Shown here: in pieces, positions 35,649 to 48,600 of the stretch
Layout of the letters: every line of letters begins with the position of its first letter
Position numbering within the stretch: position 1 is the first letter of the stretch
Assembly (NCBI GenBank): GCA_905250125.1
Contig: CAJNOL010000172.1
Span: 154,481 to 218,480, forward strand
DNA: 64,000 bases
Direction of reading: 5' to 3'
From: Rotaria sordida
Lineage: Eukaryota; Rotifera; Eurotatoria; Philodinida; Philodinidae
Notes under the pieces: generated by a model
The model's database searches: none
What the model was told of the DNA's origin: nothing
What the model saw: only the letters and a program-made list of their open reading frames with translations
Translations under genes and position numbers: made by a program

Positions 35649-38600
35649 TTAACTCACTACACGCATGTCAAGTAACTGTTCACGTAAACGCATATTGTCT
35701 GCATTAGTTGCTTGCCAAATGGTTTCAAGATCAACTTGAAGATTCCTATGACAAGTATATATATATATACTGGAATTAGTTGTTTACAAATACATTTTTT
35801 TAAAAATCTTACCGTTTTTCAGAATTAAGTTCATCAACAAGTACTTGTTTTTCATTTAACAATGTAACAAGTTGTTGAATACGTTGTTCATGTTCTAGAC
35901 AACGTAATTTTAAATTATCATATTGTTTTTTCGTTCTATTTGAAAATAAAATACGCGGAAAAAAGAATACTTAATATATATTGTATTATATATAGTTTCT
36001 TACTGTTCTTGTGTTTCATTAACACGTTCTTTATTTTTAATTTTATAATTTTCGAGACGTTCTTCAAGGTCCATTAATTTATCAGCATCTTGAGTTAATC
36101 GTGCTTGTGTTTTATTCATTTTTTCTTCATTTGTTTTAGCCTTAACACATAATAATAATAATGATAATCAAAGATAATAAAAAATAAAATAAAATAATTT
36201 TTTTTTCTATATATACCATTGTTAAATAAGTATCTCGTTCTATTTTAATTTGTTCTAATTCTTCATTAGTTTTTTCAAACATTGTTGCTATTCGTTGTTC
36301 TTTAAGCTGTTGTAATTCAAGTTTTTTTCCCGATGTTTGTGCACGTAAATCTAATTTTTTATTTAATCTTTTCATTGCTTTTATTTCACCTTTCAAACGT
36401 TCAATATCACTTCGATTATCAGTTAATTTTAATTGTAAAGTTTTTTTTGCTGCTTCTGCATCCTATATATAGAAATTCAAAATATAAGTTTAAATATTTT
36501 AATCAATAAAGAATGAATTGGTCACAAATCTTGACTTGTTTTGTATATGAAATTTTTTTATAGAATTATCTTTCATAAAGAAAAAAGTATAGTACAATGC
36601 ATTCTTCAAAATGACTATAAATTAATCCCTCGAGTTTAATTAGAGAGAAAACTATCAGTCTAGAAATATATCATATTTAGAAAGCAAATTAATCATTACA
36701 AATAAAATAGCGAACGAATTGTAATTCAACGAATCAATTTCCGTTTTAAAATCACTTTGGAATTATTTTATATTGAACTAGATATAACTAATTCTTATCT
36801 GTTGCCTTGAGAGTCATTAAAACAGAAAATAAATCGATTATTAAAAAGAAAATTAGTCAAAGATCGATTAAGATATGTCACACGAAGGATATAATGGTTT
36901 ACAACTGTAGTCAAAACAAAAAAAATAATACATTTAAAACAAATTTATGTCAAAAAGAAATCCATTTTTCAACTGTAATGTTTATTATCTACCAGAGATG
37001 TGTAAGGTTAGTCTAACAATCCTTTGCAGGATAGCATAAGGGTTAGAAAATTTCTCTCACTCACGGTACAAAGTATACAACAAGCCAACCTTGCAAATGT
37101 CTATTATTCACATAGGATTTTTTCCTTTCAAAAAACAAAATCAATTCACGATGACGGTTATATCTAATCAATGTATTACATATTCAACATATCACAAACT
37201 TTTTCGAAATACGAATTGATTATTTGAGTTACAGTTAATTCACTAGAGTTGTGGATTCTTTCAGACTTGGATTTGGGTCTACAAAAAACGTGGACTCGTA
37301 GCTCTCTTTAATTCACTATTTTATTCTTAATGATTAATTTACTTTTAAATATGATAGACATATCTAGGCCAATAACTATCTTATTAGATAAACGAAAGGG
37401 ATTAATTTGTAGCCATTTTGAAGAGCATGTTTTACTATGCTTTTTCTCTATTAAAGATAGTTCTACAACAAGATTGATTATATGAAACGAGTTAGAATTT
37501 TTGGCTAATGCTTTATACCTGTACTCGACGAAGAAGTAGTTGCATTTCATGAGCATGTTTTTCACTTAATTCATCTATCAAAAAAAAACACACAACCAAA
37601 ATGTTCAAAATAAAAAACAAGAAAATAGAATATAACCTGTTAATCGTTTCATTTCACTTATTTCTTGAACATGTTCTTGAACATGTATTCGATGACTATT
37701 ATCCATCATTAATTGATCATATTTTCTTTTTAAATCTTCATTTCTTATTCGAATTGTTTCAAGTATACGATCACTTTCAGTTTTTTCACTTTCAACAATT
37801 AATAAACGTCGAGTTAAATTTGATACTAAATTCCAAAAAAAAGAAAAAAAAAGTTTTTTTCTTTAATAATCATTATAAAAATCTTACCTTCTTGAATTTG
37901 TGCTTTTTGTACATCAGTTAATCGATTTGTTTGTAAATTAAGTTGTTCTTGAAGAATTTTATTTTCTTCTAAGACAAGATATGCTTGTCGTTTAATATGT
38001 TCACTATAAAAATTAAAATATAAAATTTAGAAAATTTTTTTTTCTAATAAATATTTATTTACATATCAGATAGATGACCATCATCTTTTCCTGATGTTGT
38101 TGATCGAGCAAGTCGTTCATGTAATGAGATATTTTCATCAGTTATTAATTTAATTTGATCATGTAATTCATTAAGTTGTGTCTAGAGAAAAAGAATATGG
38201 AAATATTATTATTATTTTTTGTTTATTTAGATAATTAATTATATTTTACTTGAAGTTTTTTAATAAATTCTTTATTTTCATGTAGTTTTTCATCATAACA
38301 AACAAACAATGGTGCAAGAAATTTTTGATTAAGCTAAAAAAAAACAATAAAAAATGAGATTTTTATTTTAGAAAAAGAATAGTATGTAGAAAAAAAATAT
38401 CATACTAGCCAAATTGGTGATGGACCCTTCATTGGTAAACCTTGCATTTTGCGTTGATCTTTCTATTAATATATATATAAATAAAAAGAACATTTTAGAA
38501 TAGTGAAATTTATATGACAATATAACTTTAAAAATGCTGAAACGGAAAAGAAAAGAACTGTAAATCTGAATTTGTCGGATTATGAGAAAAAACAAATATC

Positions 38601-41600
38601 AATATCAAGGAAGAAGAAGAATAAGATTACTTCTACCTTTTGCCTACCTTCAAGTATGAGGTGCTGTCTAGTCGCAGATTCAGTAGCGGGATGTTTTCCA
38701 TGCGACTAATATTAGCTGTTACTTTGGACAGAAAATCTAATGTAGAGTTCTTGCGCTCAATTACTTGAGTTTCCCATACACACTAACTAGTTACAAGAGC
38801 AGTTGTATATCGCAGCGAAAGTCAACATACTGTCGGATGGGTGATATGAGATAAACAGCCGTCCAGGGTCATTCTATGACTTGTGATACCGAGGTTTGAA
38901 CACAGTACCTTATGAATATGTGTCAAACAATGTTATCACCATGATATCAACAGTATTGTATTACGTGAGTAGTAGAACGTGCTTGGCAGAAGTCTAAGAC
39001 AAAATTTAATACACAAAAAAAATCTAATCTTGGTTTTTTTTGAAAGCTATCTATTTCAGCAGTAGACAATTGAATCAATCGATGGAGAAATTCGTTCCGC
39101 TTATGTAGAAATACGTTACCCCACATAAAATCACACATATCAAAGAGAAATGAAAAACAAGAATATAAACATATATCTATCAATTACTATTTGATGCACT
39201 AATTTTCATTTTTGACTTCTACTTATCAAGATAGAAATGGATAAATTACTTCTCTTTCAATGATTTACATGTCTGCTGGTGAAAATTCATTTCTACTAGA
39301 ATTTTTCCTTAGGATGAAAAAGTAATATGATTGATATCTCTTTAAGTCTTTTCAACTTTGGCTTATTGGATTTCTGCTAGAAGCCTTTAACTAACACTCT
39401 CCTATTTTTTAAGTAAGATTGTTTATAGTTCCGACAAGACGGCTTATAACTATTGTTTCGAGAGTCTAGAATTGCCATATGTTCGTTTTAACATATTATC
39501 ATGTACTAAATCTAATTTCACTTTTTTCTTTGACATCTTCTAGCTGATATATTCCTAATAGACATATCTTTCTAATTTTGCACCTTCAGTTGACATTGTA
39601 GATCGATATATTCGCTACTACAAAATGTTAACTTCGGCTAATATTCTGTTTTATTTTTTGTTTCTAACAAGATACTTTCATTAATTAATAAGATAATAAT
39701 TTTCTTTCGTACTAAATACATTACTAATATTGAATACAATATCAATCCTGACAGTTCTTATTCATTTCGATAAAATTAAATTTATATGTCTACATGAATT
39801 AATTTGAATTAGAAATTTTTTAGATTTATGTGATGTAAATCTAATAAAAATATTAAACAACATATGATTGCATACATTCATTTCTTTTCTTAATGTTTTC
39901 GGTGGATGCATTGTTTGATATTCACTTGAAGCAGCACTTAAACGATGAACATAATCTTTAAGAAAATGATTTTCTTTTTTCAATTCTTGTATATTAGATT
40001 GATTTTGACCTTGAAAATAAAAAACAAAAAAAATAAAACATCACTCGATTGTAATTTTTTTTCTTTTTTTTTTTTAAACAAACTTTGTGCATATCGATCT
40101 CTCGTAAAAATTAATTCATTTTGTAATTGATCACATCGATTTTGTAATGTTTTAATTAAATTTTCTAAATCTTTTGTTTGATCTAATAAGAAAACACAAA
40201 ACAAGTTACACAAAATTAGAAATTCATTCAACAAAAAAAAAAAAAGGAAAATTTACCACGTCCAGTTTGTCTTAATAAATCAGTTAATTCTTGTTGTGAA
40301 AGTTTTTGTGATGTTTGTAATCGATCAAGTAATTCTTCATGTTGTTTTTGAAGATTCTAAATTTGTTCTATTTTTTATTAATCCATTCAAGAAAAAAACA
40401 AACATAAAAATTTATTTACTCGATTATTTACTCGAAGTTGTTGAACTTCATCATTTAATAATTGATTACGTTGTTCAAGTTCATTTAAACTTTGTTGATA
40501 TTCTTCCGATGCTGGTATGGCTATTCATTTCATGATTAAATATATATATATAATTGATTTTATTTAAAAGCAAAACAAAAAAAAACTAGATAAATACTAA
40601 TTTCTTTCAATACTGAATTTAAATTAGCAGCAAGATTAGCCGTTGTCTGTTGAGATTTAAATGATGATGCATGATAATTTCCGTCAATAATTGGTTCTTT
40701 AAATGATACAGATCGAGCACTAACTGGTATAGTTGTTGTATCATTAAGAGATGAACGTCCCGTTGTTGTTGATCTTAATTCACCACCAATACCCTTTAAT
40801 GTATATAGAATATGTATAAAAAAAAAGTTTTTAATCTTTTCAAAAAAAAATGAACATACGTCAACACCAATATCAATTCTAGCTGATGTTGGACCTGATT
40901 GACTTTGAACAGGATTAAAAACTAATGGATGATTTTGTTGACGTGTAATTGAAACTGATGAATGTTTTTCAATTTTGTCCTATTATAAATATAGATTTGA
41001 CTAGATGTTTTTCTTTTATTTTAGTTTGATATTGTACATACATCTGCTGATCGTGATAATTCAGCTGTAAGTGCTTGTTTAGCATCTAAATGAGATGTTG
41101 AACTGACACCAATATCATTTGCTGCTGATAATGATTCTATTGAATTATATTAAATAGAATATTAAAAAAATTTATTAATTCCTATAGAGAAAAATTTACC
41201 TTGATCATCAGCAACATGACCAAATAAACGCTTTTCAGCCTCAGATAATGAAGCTGATCGAGATGTAGTCTAGAAACAAAAACAGAAAAAAAAATTTACA
41301 TATAAAATATTAAAAATATATTTATGTTTGCATACAGTCTTTATAAATTTTGCTTCATACGGTTTTCGTTGTTGTTCACTTTCATCATCACTATAAAAAA
41401 CAAATTAAAATAATTAATAAAATATATAAATAATATAAATACCTTTCTTCTTCTTCATCCGTAGTTATATCCATTCGTCCTTGAACTGTTCTTTGTATTG
41501 AACGCATATAACTATCATCTTGTTGTGATGTTAATAGAGTTGAAGATGGTATAAGTAATTGACCGGTAGACGATGCACGAAGAAGTGTTGATGCTAATGG

Positions 41601-41810
41601 ACCCCATTCTTCATTACCACGAGTTTTTTGTCGTGGAAAATGATGTGCAGCTGATGGAACAGCAATAATACTTGCTGACGGTATAATTGCCGAAGCAATA
41701 TGACTATATAGTTGCTGAATAAAGTATCATAAGTGAAATTATTTAACGTTAAGTTTTTTGAAAAGTTTATTACTTACAGGTTTTGTCTTTTTTCCACCTC
41801 TTTTTTTCAT
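35649..41810 (-). CDS. CEP89: Centrosomal protein of 89 kDa
   Basis: CEP89 (CCDC123) sits at the distal appendages of the mother centriole and is needed for ciliogenesis; it has also been linked to mitochondria. Twenty-one minus-strand exons, from 41810-41778 to 35745-35649, join in phase to 832 residues (human about 783). Family signatures: the N-terminal LYSHIASAIIPSAS, the central MQGLPMKGPSPIWL followed by LAPLFVCYDE, AYLVLEENKILQEQLNLQ, and the C-terminal DLETIWQATNADNMRLREQL. These match the human landmarks in order, as I recall them. The first third is Ser/Thr-rich and probably disordered; from about residue 300 it is almost continuous coiled coil. Two introns are long: 38463-39875 holds a SINE-like insertion and 36463-37518 a mini inverted-repeat element. 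A ciliary gene suits an animal with ciliated feeding organs. Confidence 0.88.
36994..37102. mobile_element. Miniature relative of the GAGATGTGCA foldback family
   Basis: The left end agagatgtgtaaggttag and the reverse complement of the right end agacatttgcaaggttgg agree at 14 of 18 bases. The left half also resembles the start of the element at 23129 (gagatgtgcaaggt, later agaaagtttctctc against agaaaatttctctc). At 109 bases it looks like a diverged, internally shortened member of that family, sitting in a CEP89 intron. Confidence 0.55.
38630..38950 (-). mobile_element. SINE-like insertion in CEP89 intron (minus orientation)
   Basis: This stretch of about 320 bases is visibly richer in G+C than the DNA around it and has no open frame. 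On the minus strand it starts with a tRNA-like head of about 67 bases: ends tgatatc and ggtatca can pair over seven bases, with an A-box-like tggtgataacattg and a B-box-like gtgttcaaacctcgg at plausible spacing. A body without coding capacity follows and ends near ggtaggcaaaaggtagaagt. This fits a tRNA-derived SINE, but the arms are degenerate and I found no clear target duplication. Confidence 0.45.
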
Positions 41811-44800
41811 ATTTTATTTAAAGTGATTTAAAAATGAAAAGAAAAGAAAAGAACAGAAAAATATTTTCTTTGTCTTGAAAAATAAAGTAAAAATAAAGGA
41901 TTTTAGATAGTCGAAACTCTTGATTTATTTTGACATTTCTACCATATCATTTACTGTTGCTAATAGAAATTATGAAGTTAAAAATAAATTTTAATTAGAA
42001 AAAATTATGAATTTATTTTTTTTTTATCAAAATAAGATTTAGATAAGAAAATTCTAATGAGTTTATAAAAAGGATGTGCATAGTAGAAACTATGGTGTCT
42101 GAAGATGTCGTTCATAGTCATTCGTATCTGCAGATATGTAATTACACAGGAAAAGCAGACGCCTTAATTTATAGAAGAAACTGTCATTTTATCGTAAGAA
42201 AGAATAGATTGAAAAACTGGAGCAACATTCTTTTAAGCAATATTTTGTTTTAGTTATAGTACACTTGCAGACTCTTGAATAGTTATTGATCAGTTAAGTT
42301 TAATTTTTCAAATCGAAACATGATCAATGTACTTGAATTTCACATTAACCTTCAAGAGTAAATCTTGTTTCATAAATATTCACGTTCCAGCATGAGCATC
42401 ATAATTATCGTTACAACATCTTTTAATGATCGATCAATGTCAGGATACTTTGTCGTACCTGTCTGTTAAAAATTTCGAATAAATATACAATTGAATATGG
42501 CTCAAAATTGTGCATAAAGATGATTATGCTGACAGAATGATATTCTATTCAATCAATGATCTAAGTATAAGTTTTTTGTATAATCTCCAACGTCTACACA
42601 TCAATGAATATCCAACTATAGAAATGATGTCTTATATTATCGTAGACATTGAGAAATAGTTGTTGATTTTTTTGTCTTCAGCCATTTTCTTGTTTTTTAA
42701 AATTATTTTCGATAATTGCTGATGTCCACATTACACTATATCAAAATTGATGTTTTTTAAACAGAAATATGTGAATAACAAGACTGTGATTTATTCTCCT
42801 ATATTTAAACAAAATACAAGCTTCATTGTAGATGTTCTTAAATTTTCGGTGAGTTTATTGACATCATTTTTCGAGAAAATTTGGCTATATTAATGGATGA
42901 TTGAAAAGTAATTAGATAAAATATTCATTCATTTTTCAGACTGTTTAAAGAGTCTACAGAAATTTGAAATTAGACTACCACTCGAGCTTCGCTCGATTGG
43001 GAAAAAAGGGGGCTAACTGTACGAAGTGTAGCGCTCGATTCATTGCTTTTCGCTCACTTAGTCGGCATACTGAAAATCTTTTTAAACGTGCAAGACTCTG
43101 TCATAGACGGTTCCAATCACAAAAGACCATAATTAAGATATATATGTATGAATTTGACATCTAAGATATGAATGCTCGCTTTAAGATTGAATCATTCATC
43201 ATCATATAATAAACTATTAGCTGTTAATTATCATTTGCAGCATTTTATATATCCAGAATGCTACCAAATTTCGAAAAACGGATTTCAGATTTACACTTGT
43301 CACATCCTTACAATCTCGCCAAGCTTTTTTCCGAATCAAAGTAATGCTTGGAAGCTGAAGCGAGTGAAAAACAATAAGTTAGCAGCGTCTTAAATATTGG
43401 GTTAGAATTAGAATTTTGTTTTATTTCTGAATATTGATTCAAAATTTTTGTAAGATTTCTGATTAGGAGTTATGAGCTGACCTTTTAGACATCCGTAAAT
43501 TAATTTTGAATGAGCTTTAACACGCCAAAAATTACCCAAAGTAGAATCGAAAATTATTTCAAATACAGCAAATGAAAGAGCAAATATTTCTCGATAAAAT
43601 GAAATATTAATGATTGGTTAGCTCGACATCATTTGTTAACAACGAGTGTTTTGGTAAGAAACATCGTGTTAATGTCGGTAATATTCTCGATTTCTATGGA
43701 AAATAGATTTGCAAAATGAATTCAGCCATTCCTGAAATTCTTGATACTTTGTAGAGAACAATTTTGCCTTCAATTCTACGCAAAAAAAATTGGTGACATA
43801 GCATTTTGGTCATTATTGTTGTTTATCATATTGATCGCATGATATAAAAGTTAGTTTTACCATTTTTTTTTCTGTTGTTGCATATATATATACACTTGAT
43901 CGAAATTATTTATTTTTCTAGTTAATTACATTTGAAATATATGATCAGATATCTTTGTTTTATGTCATAAATTTATATATATATATAATATCTATTTTCA
44001 ATATATTTAATTATATTAAACACGCTTCATATTTTCACTTTGAATTTGTTTTTGTCTAGTTGTATTCAAAAATAATTTCTGACTGTAATTTTTCTTGCTA
44101 TTGTTTGATGTCTGTTACTGTATACTTGAATATGTTAAAAAGAAAATTGATTTTTTTTTGATTGATTGAGTAGTTTTCTAAGTACAGAAAAAGAACGTAC
44201 GTACCTTTTTTTTTCTTTTTGCGTCTGTTTTTTTTCATTCATGTAATTATAAGGTTTCTTTTATAAACAAAATAATGACTACTATCATACATATCTTCTC
44301 CTTCATTAAAGCTTTTCTGATGAAAATAAAATTATCGATTCATATATGTTTATTTTAATAAGCAATATTAAATTAAAATCAAGTTTATCGAATGAATAGC
44401 AGCTAATATGAATTAGTATAACTCGTGAATCAAATTTAAAAAAAATGGAATTATATATCGTTCGTCATATTTTCTATGAGAGCATACGATTGAACACAAG
44501 AATAAATAACCAGATGTGTGAAATGAAAATATTGATTATCTTCTCGATTAACCATTAGAAATATAGGTATTTGAAATAGTTTATAATTTGAGCAAATATT
44601 CCGAATTTTACTATTGATTACTTAATATTCATAGTAAAATGAAAACAATCTCAGTTCCAATAATCACAATTTATATCGCATTAATTTCAATGAAATACGC
44701 TGAACATTGGACAAAAATAATTATATCAGTGATGGAAAGTTAAAGTTGAACAATAATAGTATGGAAAATTAATCCAAAGAAAAAAATGAAATCGATTGTT

Positions 44801-44821
44801 TATTTTCACTTGAAAAACTCA

Positions 44822-45770
44822 TAACATGCAATGCAAAAGTCTTAGCAAAAATGTCAAACTCCGTTAGATCATATTGCCACCTTCTAAACCAAGCAAATTA
44901 TTTTTTGTTAGAATGATCAATGTCTGAACTACAAATTTTGTTACAGATATATTTTCAAGACCGAATTTGAGAAGAAGGAAAAGCTAAAAACCAAACATTT
45001 CTAAGAAATTTTTGCAACTTGAAAATTTTGTAGTTCTAAATTATTTTGAGCTACACAAGTCAAGTTTGAACAGAAAAGAACACCAAAATGTAGCGCATCC
45101 AAAACTCTATCGATATCCGATTTTAAAATTTTTTCGAACTCATTCTAGCCTCTTTAATCAAAAATGTTTGAAACAAAAAACTTTTACAAAATTGAGCCCT
45201 TTGCAAGAGTAATCGGTTTACAAAAAAATTGCAGCCACCATCTCCATAAATCATGCATGAACTCAATTTTTTTCCGTCATTTGGTCGAAATATATATAAT
45301 CGAAGAATTTGAGCGGAAAAAAAATAATTCAAAAAGTATTTTTTATCCTTTTAAAATAATGAAGTAGTGAGAATGACCGAATTACTCAGTGGCTTCTAGA
45401 AAAAGCCATTTATTGTTATAAGAACCAAAGATCAATTGAACTTTCAATCGACCAATATGAAGAGAACTCTTTGCGCTACAAAAATCATTATTAAATTTGC
45501 TTTCTCATTTCTCTACTAATATAAAAAGACTAACAGAAAATAGGAAAAGTGGTTTCGAGGTGGTGAAGTTGCAAGAGCTTTTTTTTAAGGGATGTTTGAT
45601 TTTTAGCTTTTCTTCCTTCTGAGATTCGGTCATGAAAAATATATCTACTCTAAAATTTGTAGTTTAGATATTGCGCTTTCTAGCAAATAAAAAAATTGAT
45701 TGGTTTAAAAGTTGACAATATGGTCTAACCGAGTTTGACATTTTTGACAAGCCTTTTGCATTGCATGTTA
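44822..45770. mobile_element. Long-armed foldback element (949 bp)
   Basis: The left end taacatgcaatgcaaaag is mirrored exactly at 45753-45770. The arms then agree for over 200 bases: aaaaatgtcaaactc, then ctacaaattttg, gaccgaat and gcaacttg on the left, with their complements in reverse order on the right. The middle has no convincing frame. It has the structure of a foldback or long-TIR MITE and is the largest in the window. Confidence 0.82.
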
Positions 45771-46288
45771 CGTATATTAATTTTTTTCATCACTCTTTTC
45801 AGGAGGCAAATCATGCTTTTTTTTGAGATAGGTAAGTAGTATTTTAAAGTGCCTAGAAAAAGTCTTTGTATAATTTTCTGCAATGGAATTGTTTTATTTT
45901 CCAATCAATTATTGTCAAATTTGGAAATGTTAAAGCTGCATAATAATAAATAACAATGATTTGGCCGATAAAATCTATTTAAATCATTACATTTAGTAAG
46001 ATAATAAAGTTTATATAGTGCAGAAAATATTTCTTACCTCGATTATATTTTTTATTTACAATTTTACATTTTAATTGACAAAAATAAATTCAAAAAAAAA
46101 ATGTTTTCATCATAACATATTATTATTCATATTTCCTTTAATTATTAATACTAATACAAAAGAAAATCTTTTAAGTATGAATTCTAACTATTTCTCTATC
46201 AATGAAGAAAATATTCGAATATTGAATTATATTATGATAGAAATATTTAATTTTTCCATAACATATAATCACCTATCGACGACTTATG

Positions 46289-46788
46289 AAGGAATCCTTT
46301 TCAGCTGCTCTCTTCCGATTTCAATAATTTTTGCCTAGAGATACTATATAGTGTTCTAATAAAAATCCTAAAAGGATTTAGTTCCATATTGATAGTTAAC
46401 CAAGCTATCGAATTTATAATAAGTCTATTTTCTAGAAGCTTCAAGTTTTTGGAAAACTCGTATTTTCGAACTTTCTTAACTAGAGTAGATTCCATAAAAA
46501 AAATATTCAGAAATTTTGAACAACGTTTCTTCGAGATATGAGACATTCAAGATAAAAAAAACTTTTTCCATGGATAGTTTATACAACATGCATCTTTTGA
46601 AATCCTCATATGATCAAAATTCGAAAATACGAATATTTCGAAAACCTTGAACTTCTAGAAAATAAAAATATTAAAAATTCTATAACTTAGTCAAATATTT
46701 CTAGGGTTTTTTATTAGAATACTATGTAGCATCTATAATTAAAAAATCATTGCAATCGGAGGGAGGGATTGGTGAAAAAGATTCCTTT
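46289..46788. mobile_element. Foldback element (about 500 bp)
   Basis: The left arm reads aaggaatccttttcagc, ccgatttcaataattttt, gtgttctaataaaaatcct, ttttctagaag and ctcgtattttcgaa. The right arm, read on the minus strand, gives aaaggaatctttttcacc, ccgattgcaatgatttttt, gtattctaataaaaaaccc, ttttctagaag and attcgtattttcgaa in the same order. The arms span most of the element around a short loop near 46550. No frame of note. Confidence 0.8.
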
Positions 46789-47919
46789 GTTAGTTTTCAT
46801 TTCAAATGCAAAATCCAATAAAATGAAGCCATTCTGATAAACCAGTTTGGTTCGATATTATTGGTCTATTTATTAATTTGAAAAAAGATTTATTTTTACT
46901 GATCAATGTCTACGGTATTATTTCACTTCTTCATCAAAATACATTTTTTTAATTCCGAGTCTATAAAAAGAATTTGATGTTTGTGATATAGCCAGAATAC
47001 TTTATGTACAAATAAGAATTATTTACTTTGAAAAAATAAACTCTAATTCGATTGCACTGATTTTCGTTTTAAGTGAATAATGGATTTCTAGAATAAGTAC
47101 AATCGATAGCCTTAGGGCGACTACATTTTTTTATTTTGATCATTAATAAGTTCAAACATGTAATGTATAAAATCAAAAATCTATCATCTTATAATCAACA
47201 TCATAATGATTATACAAAGAAGTTAAATATCCATTATACGGCTTTTTTTCTAAATTATTATAAGTAGTACTGTGATCTCTGCAAAAAAAAAAGAAGTTTT
47301 AAGTACACTAAATAGTTCATTCAACTATTGAAAATGTCATCGCATCATTTTGTCTCTTGACAACTTTTGCGTAGGTACTATTTTTTGCACCTGGATTATT
47401 AAAAACAAAAACCATTTAACCTTGTTAAAAAAAAAGTACTGTGAGCACACTTTGAATGAAAAATTTGGAAAAATAACGAAACGTGGAGTTCACATACATA
47501 AAAGTACATCTTACACAACAACTGTCAACAATATGAAAAAGAAAAAACATCTTAATCATTCACTTTTATTGAAAATCGCTATTTACTTCTAAGGTTGCAT
47601 CAGCGAAAAAAATAATATTGATCTCAATTATTGAAAAAAAAAAGTTCATTTCACTGGAGGTCTTCTAACAACATAATATTAATCCTTTTTTTTTTCTATT
47701 TTCTTGATTAAAACAAACAAAAAGAAAAGAAAAGAAAAGAAAAGAAATTTTATTTTTGACGAAACGAAAATAAACTCAAGAATTCATCAATTTCTTGAAT
47801 TATGCATAGCAACTTAAAGTAATATGTAGGCTAGATACCAATAGTTTTGAGAGTGCAAAAAAGAAAAACTTAGAAAAAAAAGAAAACAAATATAATTACA
47901 AAGAAAGTTCATCGGAGAC

Positions 47920-48125
47920 TAGAGTCCATCGGATCCAAGAATTTCTGGACCTGGACCCGGTTGATTGAAATTCGTTAGAGCCGGATCCGACCCGAACTCG
48001 GTCGATTAAATTTTTTTACAGACCCAGAACCGGATCCGGACCCGAACTTTAGCAGTAAAAGTTTAAAAATCTGGACCCGGACCCGATGAATACGAAATTT
48101 TCAGACCCCGATCCGACGGACTCTA
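47920..48125. mobile_element. G+C-rich 206-bp element with inverted termini and direct flank
   Basis: Inverted ends tagagtccatcggatc (47920-47935) and gatccgacggactcta (48110-48125) match at 15 of 16 bases. Immediately outside lie tcggagac (47912-47919) and ccggagac (48126-48133), an 8-base direct repeat with one mismatch, as expected for a target-site duplication. The interior is a degenerate run of gacccg/ggacccg units (for example ctggacccggacccgatga), strikingly unlike the AT-rich surroundings. Eight-base duplications are typical of hAT elements, so a hAT-type MITE is one possibility. Confidence 0.65.
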
Positions 48126-48476
48126 CCGGAGACTTTCTATTTGGAATAAAAGTTCATTTCACAAACTGTTATTCGTGCATCAGTGACGTCAATCAAAAGA
48201 CAACAATAGCACGAAAATGTTTTCGTTGCAAAGCAATAGAATACAAATTCCTATTTTTTTTTATACTTTAAATTTTCTTTTTTTTTGTTCATGTCAAAGA
48301 AAAAACAATCCATGTTTGTTATTGAATTATTGTTTTTTGCTTTTCAGTTTTGAATAAATTAAATTTGCTAAAAGAAAGAAGAAAAAAAGGAGCAATAGAA
48401 TCTAAATGACGTAGAAATGCTGCTGAATAAAACAATATCCATTGGAATTCACCTCCACGAAAAAACACCAATACAA

Positions 48477-48495
48477 AGAGAGAGAGAGAGAGAGA
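48477..48495. repeat. GA microsatellite upstream of fibrocystin-L
   Basis: A run of about nine AG units lies about 110 bases before the ATG at 48601, followed by a short ggcaggcagg run. It falls in the presumed promoter or 5' UTR. Confidence 0.9.
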
Positions 48496-48600
48496 AAGAT
48501 GTAATGTAAATAACAGGCAGGCAGGTATAAATATAAATGAATTTTTACATATACGGGCTTACTTAAAAAAGTTCACAATCAAAAAAACGTTACTTTCGCA

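Larger units (their letters stand above)
41811..48600. other. CEP89-fibrocystin-L intergenic region
   Basis: The two genes are head to head, so both promoters lie here. No further gene is supported. It contains two foldback elements, a G+C-rich element and a GA repeat, listed separately. A G+C-richer patch at about 42975-43390 (cgagcttcgctcg stem at its start) may be another degenerate insertion, but I could not find its ends. Confidence 0.55.

Noticed and set aside
42964-43393. Two short frames with Cys and His (CTKCSARF, LSRHTENLF) hinting at a zinc finger
   Set aside because: The spacing does not make a C2H2 finger, there is no start context or partner exon, and the area looks like a degenerate insertion.
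45012-45367. Overlapping frames on both strands
   Set aside because: They fall inside the foldback element 44822-45770 and are by-products of its symmetry.
48086-48271. Frame of 61 residues starting in the G+C-rich element
   Set aside because: It begins within the element's repeat and runs into AT-rich DNA with no motif.
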